Shown: one piece after another, positions 14,372 through 16,549 of the stretch
Position numbering within the stretch: position 1 is the stretch's first letter
Layout: each line of letters begins with the position of its first letter
NCBI GenBank assembly: GCA_016649455.1
Contig: JAENXO010000012.1
Span: 1 to 16,549, forward strand
DNA from: Gemmatimonadota bacterium
GTDB lineage: Bacteria > Gemmatimonadota > Gemmatimonadetes > Palauibacterales > Palauibacteraceae
DNA length: 16,549 nucleotides
Reading direction: 5' to 3'
The notes under the pieces: generated by a model
Told to the model about the DNA's origin: nothing
What the model saw: only the letters and a program-made list of their open reading frames with translations
Database searches by the model: none
Program-made: the position numbers and the translations under genes

Positions 14372-14755
14372 TTAATCTCCAATTTCGGAAGCTGGATTCG
14401 AATCCTCGACACTCAGAGTTGGACGACCGGTTGCGCCTGTAGGTTTCAGTCGAAACCACGGCTTTCGTTCGGAAGGAAGAACCAGAGATGCGATTCTGAG
14501 CGTGGAGCAGTCCCCGCTCGCTGGGAGCATCCTCCACGACACGAACGACGTCCTGCCGTTCTGCCATGCGTGAACCGGGTCCTTCGCACGGAACGGGTGA
14601 TACAGCTCGAGATTTCCAGGCAGCGAGATGGCCGCCCACACCTGTTCAGCCGGCGCCCGAATTTCCATGGCAACCGCAACCGGCCAGCGAAATCCCGGCT
14701 TCGGGTCTTCGAACGAAAACATGTCCGCCTGCCCGGCGGTCAGTAAGCGTTGCAT
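14372..14755 (-). CDS. SRPBCC (START-like) domain protein, internally shortened
   Basis: The 127-residue frame contains the family N-terminal block MEIRAPAEQVWAAISLPGNL, ELYHPFRAKDPVHAW, then abruptly GRTSFVSWRMLPASGDCSTL. In full-length relatives about 40-50 residues (the LNGL.YER strand region) separate these blocks. After TLRI the sequence no longer follows the family. In another frame RSESHLWFFLP resembles the usual SHPWFS-type C-terminus, suggesting a second deletion or frameshift. The frame itself is open and starts at ATG 14755 with GGAGAGAG upstream, and its stop is one base before the next gene. It is either a decayed gene or a genuinely shortened variant; I favour decay. SRPBCC proteins bind hydrophobic ligands. 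Confidence 0.6.
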   Translation of the reverse strand: MQRLLTAGQADMFSFEDPKPGFRWPVAVAMEIRAPAEQVWAAISLPGNLELYHPFRAKDPVHAWQNGRTSFVSWRMLPASGDCSTLRIASLVLPSERKPWFRLKPTGATGRPTLSVEDSNPASEIGD

Positions 14756-14891
14756 CGACAGTCTCTCTCCGTCGTTTCGGATCCGGACGACATGCCTGCG
14801 CTCAAGCTGCTCGAAGGTACTACTATTGGATTCGCCGTTTCTCCAGCACCAGAGGCCGGTCGAGGCCGCCTCGCCGAATCCGGAGTGAATA
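14756..14891. promoter_or_regulatory. divergent intergenic region
   Basis: This 136-base gap lies between the minus-strand SRPBCC start and the plus-strand lipoprotein start, so it should carry promoters for both. The visible signals are the two ribosome binding sites (GGAGAGAG for the minus gene, GGAG for the plus gene). TACTAT near 14820 on the plus strand could be a -10 box, but without a matching -35 box. No inverted repeat of note was found. Confidence 0.3.
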
Positions 14892-15737
14892 TTGGGCGGC
14901 AGACGCACGGCACTCGCCGCAGCAGTGCTTACGGTCCTGTTGATTTCATGCGATCGGCCGTCCAGCGACAGTGCTGCCGAGAAGGAGACCGCTGCCACTC
15001 AGGTCGCGAGTGAGTCCCGAGAACGTGAAACGACCGATGCGCGCTGCGCCTTCCCAACCGAGCCAGAAACTCTGCGCACGGACGGAAGCGCCGTCCTGCT
15101 GGCATGGGATTTCCCGGACGACGCCGTGTACTCTCAAACCGTTCTCCCGGTCGACAGCGCATACCGGGCCTATCGGACCGCGATCCGAGCAGACGGCGCA
15201 GACCTGAAACACCCGGTTTCGGATCAGCCGACTCCGCAAACGGACGACGAGGCGGAGTTGTGGCGGAACGAGGACATCAATCGTGACCTGGCTCAGACCG
15301 GCGAGGCGGGGATCATCGAGCAGATCACTTGCCTGGATGCGTTGCTGTTCGCGTACCAGAATTCCCGGGTGCCGCAGCTGACGCAGCCTACCGAGTTTCT
15401 CGCCTCGGTACTGCGAAAGGAGGTCGCCGGACAGCCGAGACTCGTAGTCGTTTTCGGCGCCGGCGACGAAATGTTTCCCCCGAAGACCGTATACGGTTTC
15501 GACGTGGTGGACGAGTACGTGGCTGCGGGATGGCGATACTCGTATGCGCTCCACAACCACACGATTCAGCAAAACGGGGAGCGCCTGGCACTCGGAACTC
15601 CGGCGCTCAGCTCGTCTGATGTTCAGCTCATGCGGAACCTGGTGGAGGGGACCGGACTCGAAAGCGCACGCGTCACGAACGGATTCTTCACGTACTCGGT
15701 CTCGGCTCGCGAACTCGACCGACTGCGATCGAGGTAG
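14892..15737 (+). CDS. lipoprotein with JAMM/MPN-like C-terminal signature
   Basis: A 281-residue predicted lipoprotein: the signal peptide ends in the lipobox LISC (Cys20), followed by a low-complexity, charged linker (residues 21-50). Residues 51-160 are not recognised. The C-terminal half reads RLVVVFGAGDEMFPPKTVYG, VAAGWRYSYALHNHTIQ, PALSSSDVQLMRNL. The HNH (His221, His223) followed by S-x-x-D (Ser240, Asp243) and a helix reproduces the zinc-binding JAMM motif of RadC/JAB proteins (LILAHNHP...S..D). The spacing of 16 residues between HxH and SxxD is longer than usual, and the catalytic Glu (Glu168 or Glu193) is uncertain. The start is TTG at 14892 with GGAG six bases upstream; no ATG gives the lipobox. 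An extracytoplasmic metalloprotease is inferred, not shown. Confidence 0.65.
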   Translation: MGGRRTALAAAVLTVLLISCDRPSSDSAAEKETAATQVASESRERETTDARCAFPTEPETLRTDGSAVLLAWDFPDDAVYSQTVLPVDSAYRAYRTAIRADGADLKHPVSDQPTPQTDDEAELWRNEDINRDLAQTGEAGIIEQITCLDALLFAYQNSRVPQLTQPTEFLASVLRKEVAGQPRLVVVFGAGDEMFPPKTVYGFDVVDEYVAAGWRYSYALHNHTIQQNGERLALGTPALSSSDVQLMRNLVEGTGLESARVTNGFFTYSVSARELDRLRSR

Positions 15738-15784
15738 GGCTGCCTCGCGATTCGCCCTCAGACTTCAGCGGTGAGGCATACGAA

Positions 15785-16549
15785 GTGACTGGATCCGATC
15801 TCGAAGCCGTTTCCGAGACTCTATTCCTGCCGCTGTACGCGCTCGCACTGGAATCACGGGCCGAACACCCGGTTCTGATCGACCGGGAGGCCGTGCGGCT
15901 CACCGAGGAGTTAAACCGGACGTTCGCCGGCTCTGACAAGCGCCTGTACAGGAAGCTCGCCAGGGGCCGATTCCCCAGGACCGCCTTGACGACAGTCGCG
16001 TTGCGCATCCGCCACTTCGACCAGGTCGTAACCACGTTCCTCGAGCGGCATCCCAATGGCATCATCGTCAGTCTCGGTTGCGGATTGAGCAATCGGCGCT
16101 CGCGTGTCGACAACGGGACGATGCGCTGGTTCGACCTCGATCTGCCGGCGGCGATGGAGCTGCGCCGTAGATACTTCGGGGACACGGAGCGGTTTCATTC
16201 CTTGGCAGGGTCAGTACTCGATTTCGACTGGATGGATAATCTCCCCGACGAGCCCGGAGAGCGCTTTCTGTTCCTCGCGGAGGGACTCTTCCCTTACCTG
16301 TGCGAGGACGACGTTCGAGGGCTGGTGACTGAGATGCGCAAGCGGTTTCCGGGTGCCAGCCTCGTCGCCGAGTTCGCCAGCCGCAAGGTCGCCCGCCTCA
16401 TGTCGAGGCGTATGGGACGAGGCAAGCTACGTCGCCAATTCGGCCTGTCCGCGAACGTCTGGTTCCGATCCGGTCTCTCCGATCCGCGGGAGCCGGAAGA
16501 TTGGGCAGACGGAATCACGCTCCTCGGCGACTGGTGCTATTTCGACGAA
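15785..16549 (+). CDS. leucine carboxyl methyltransferase-family SAM-dependent methyltransferase (3' end beyond window)
   Basis: 255 residues are visible of an LCM/Tcmp-type (PF04072) class I methyltransferase, often linked to polyketide tailoring or unknown O-methylations. The N-terminal block AVSETLFLPLYALALESR is the family's entry helix. IIVSLGCGLSNRRSRVD (residues 93-109) is the SAM-binding motif I, MRWFDLDLPAAMELRRRYF the acidic motif II, and FLFLAEGLFPYLCEDDV motif IV. The frame stays open to the window end, and the family would need perhaps 20-40 more residues. The start is GTG at 15785 with GAGG eight bases upstream; the frame stays open further upstream but has no better start. It follows the JAMM-like lipoprotein by 47 bases in the same direction and may share its transcript. 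Confidence 0.85.
   Translation, partial: MTGSDLEAVSETLFLPLYALALESRAEHPVLIDREAVRLTEELNRTFAGSDKRLYRKLARGRFPRTALTTVALRIRHFDQVVTTFLERHPNGIIVSLGCGLSNRRSRVDNGTMRWFDLDLPAAMELRRRYFGDTERFHSLAGSVLDFDWMDNLPDEPGERFLFLAEGLFPYLCEDDVRGLVTEMRKRFPGASLVAEFASRKVARLMSRRMGRGKLRRQFGLSANVWFRSGLSDPREPEDWADGITLLGDWCYFDE

Noticed and set aside
14076..14639. Minus-strand open frame bridging the SRPBCC and exported-protein genes
   Set aside because: It is out of frame with both recognised proteins and has low-complexity serine/arginine composition. Only a short segment (SHLWFF in a third frame) hints at lost SRPBCC sequence.
1..16549. CRISPR array, tRNA, rRNA, insertion sequence or defence island
   Set aside because: I saw no regularly spaced repeats, cloverleaf-like sequence, ribosomal RNA segments, transposase motifs or terminal inverted repeats on either strand. 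The gene content is ordinary chromosomal with scattered decay.

Overview
The window is GC-rich bacterial chromosome, densely coded mostly on the minus strand, with no tRNA, rRNA, CRISPR array or insertion sequence that I can recognise. Many genes encode exported proteins with signal peptides. The mix is a membrane-anchored protein with a SusE/SusF-like module, secreted amidohydrolase and glycosidase-like enzymes, a DUF3127 protein with an SSB-like tail, and a serine hydrolase fused to TPRs. This suits a Gemmatimonadota or other FCB-related environmental bacterium. The placement is inferred from gene content only.

Left part (1-1904, minus strand): an NADPH-dependent FMN reductase runs off the left edge. 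Next comes a clearly broken DsrE-family gene with an in-frame stop, a frameshift and a lost C-terminus. Then there is an exported protein resembling those annotated as g-type lysozyme inhibitors. A small DUF3127 protein ending in an SSB-type acidic tail follows (1987-2346). On the opposite strand, the short gap at 2347-2567 holds a stranded fragment coding for the last residues of a TPR protein.

Centre-left (2568-5352, minus strand): a compact three-gene operon with overlapping stops and starts. It encodes a RimB-like retropepsin protease, a RimK-type ATP-grasp glutamate ligase carrying an extra C-terminal RCK_C/TrkA-C-like domain, and an M14-type aspartoacylase-like zinc enzyme. Together they look like a writer, a ligand sensor and processing enzymes for glutamylation of a protein or peptide.

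Centre (5466-10190, minus strand): a membrane-anchored protein with a C-terminal SusE/SusF-like module, an 825-residue secreted amidohydrolase with extra N- and C-terminal domains, and a secreted TIM-barrel glycosidase-like protein whose start overlaps the amidohydrolase stop. A divergent spacer with an inverted repeat separates them from a plus-strand secreted serine hydrolase with a TPR tail (10389-12215).

Right part (12281-16549): on the minus strand lie a GNAT acetyltransferase, an exported LolA-like protein, a conserved exported protein of unknown role, and an internally shortened SRPBCC protein one base upstream of that exported protein's start. Divergently on the plus strand lie a lipoprotein whose C-terminal half carries a JAMM-like HxH...SxxD signature and a leucine-carboxyl-methyltransferase-family protein cut by the right edge. 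No single unprecedented defence or mobile system is evident. The most interesting items are the RimK-RCK_C operon, the JAMM-like lipoprotein, the membrane/SusF-like fusion and the two gene remnants.
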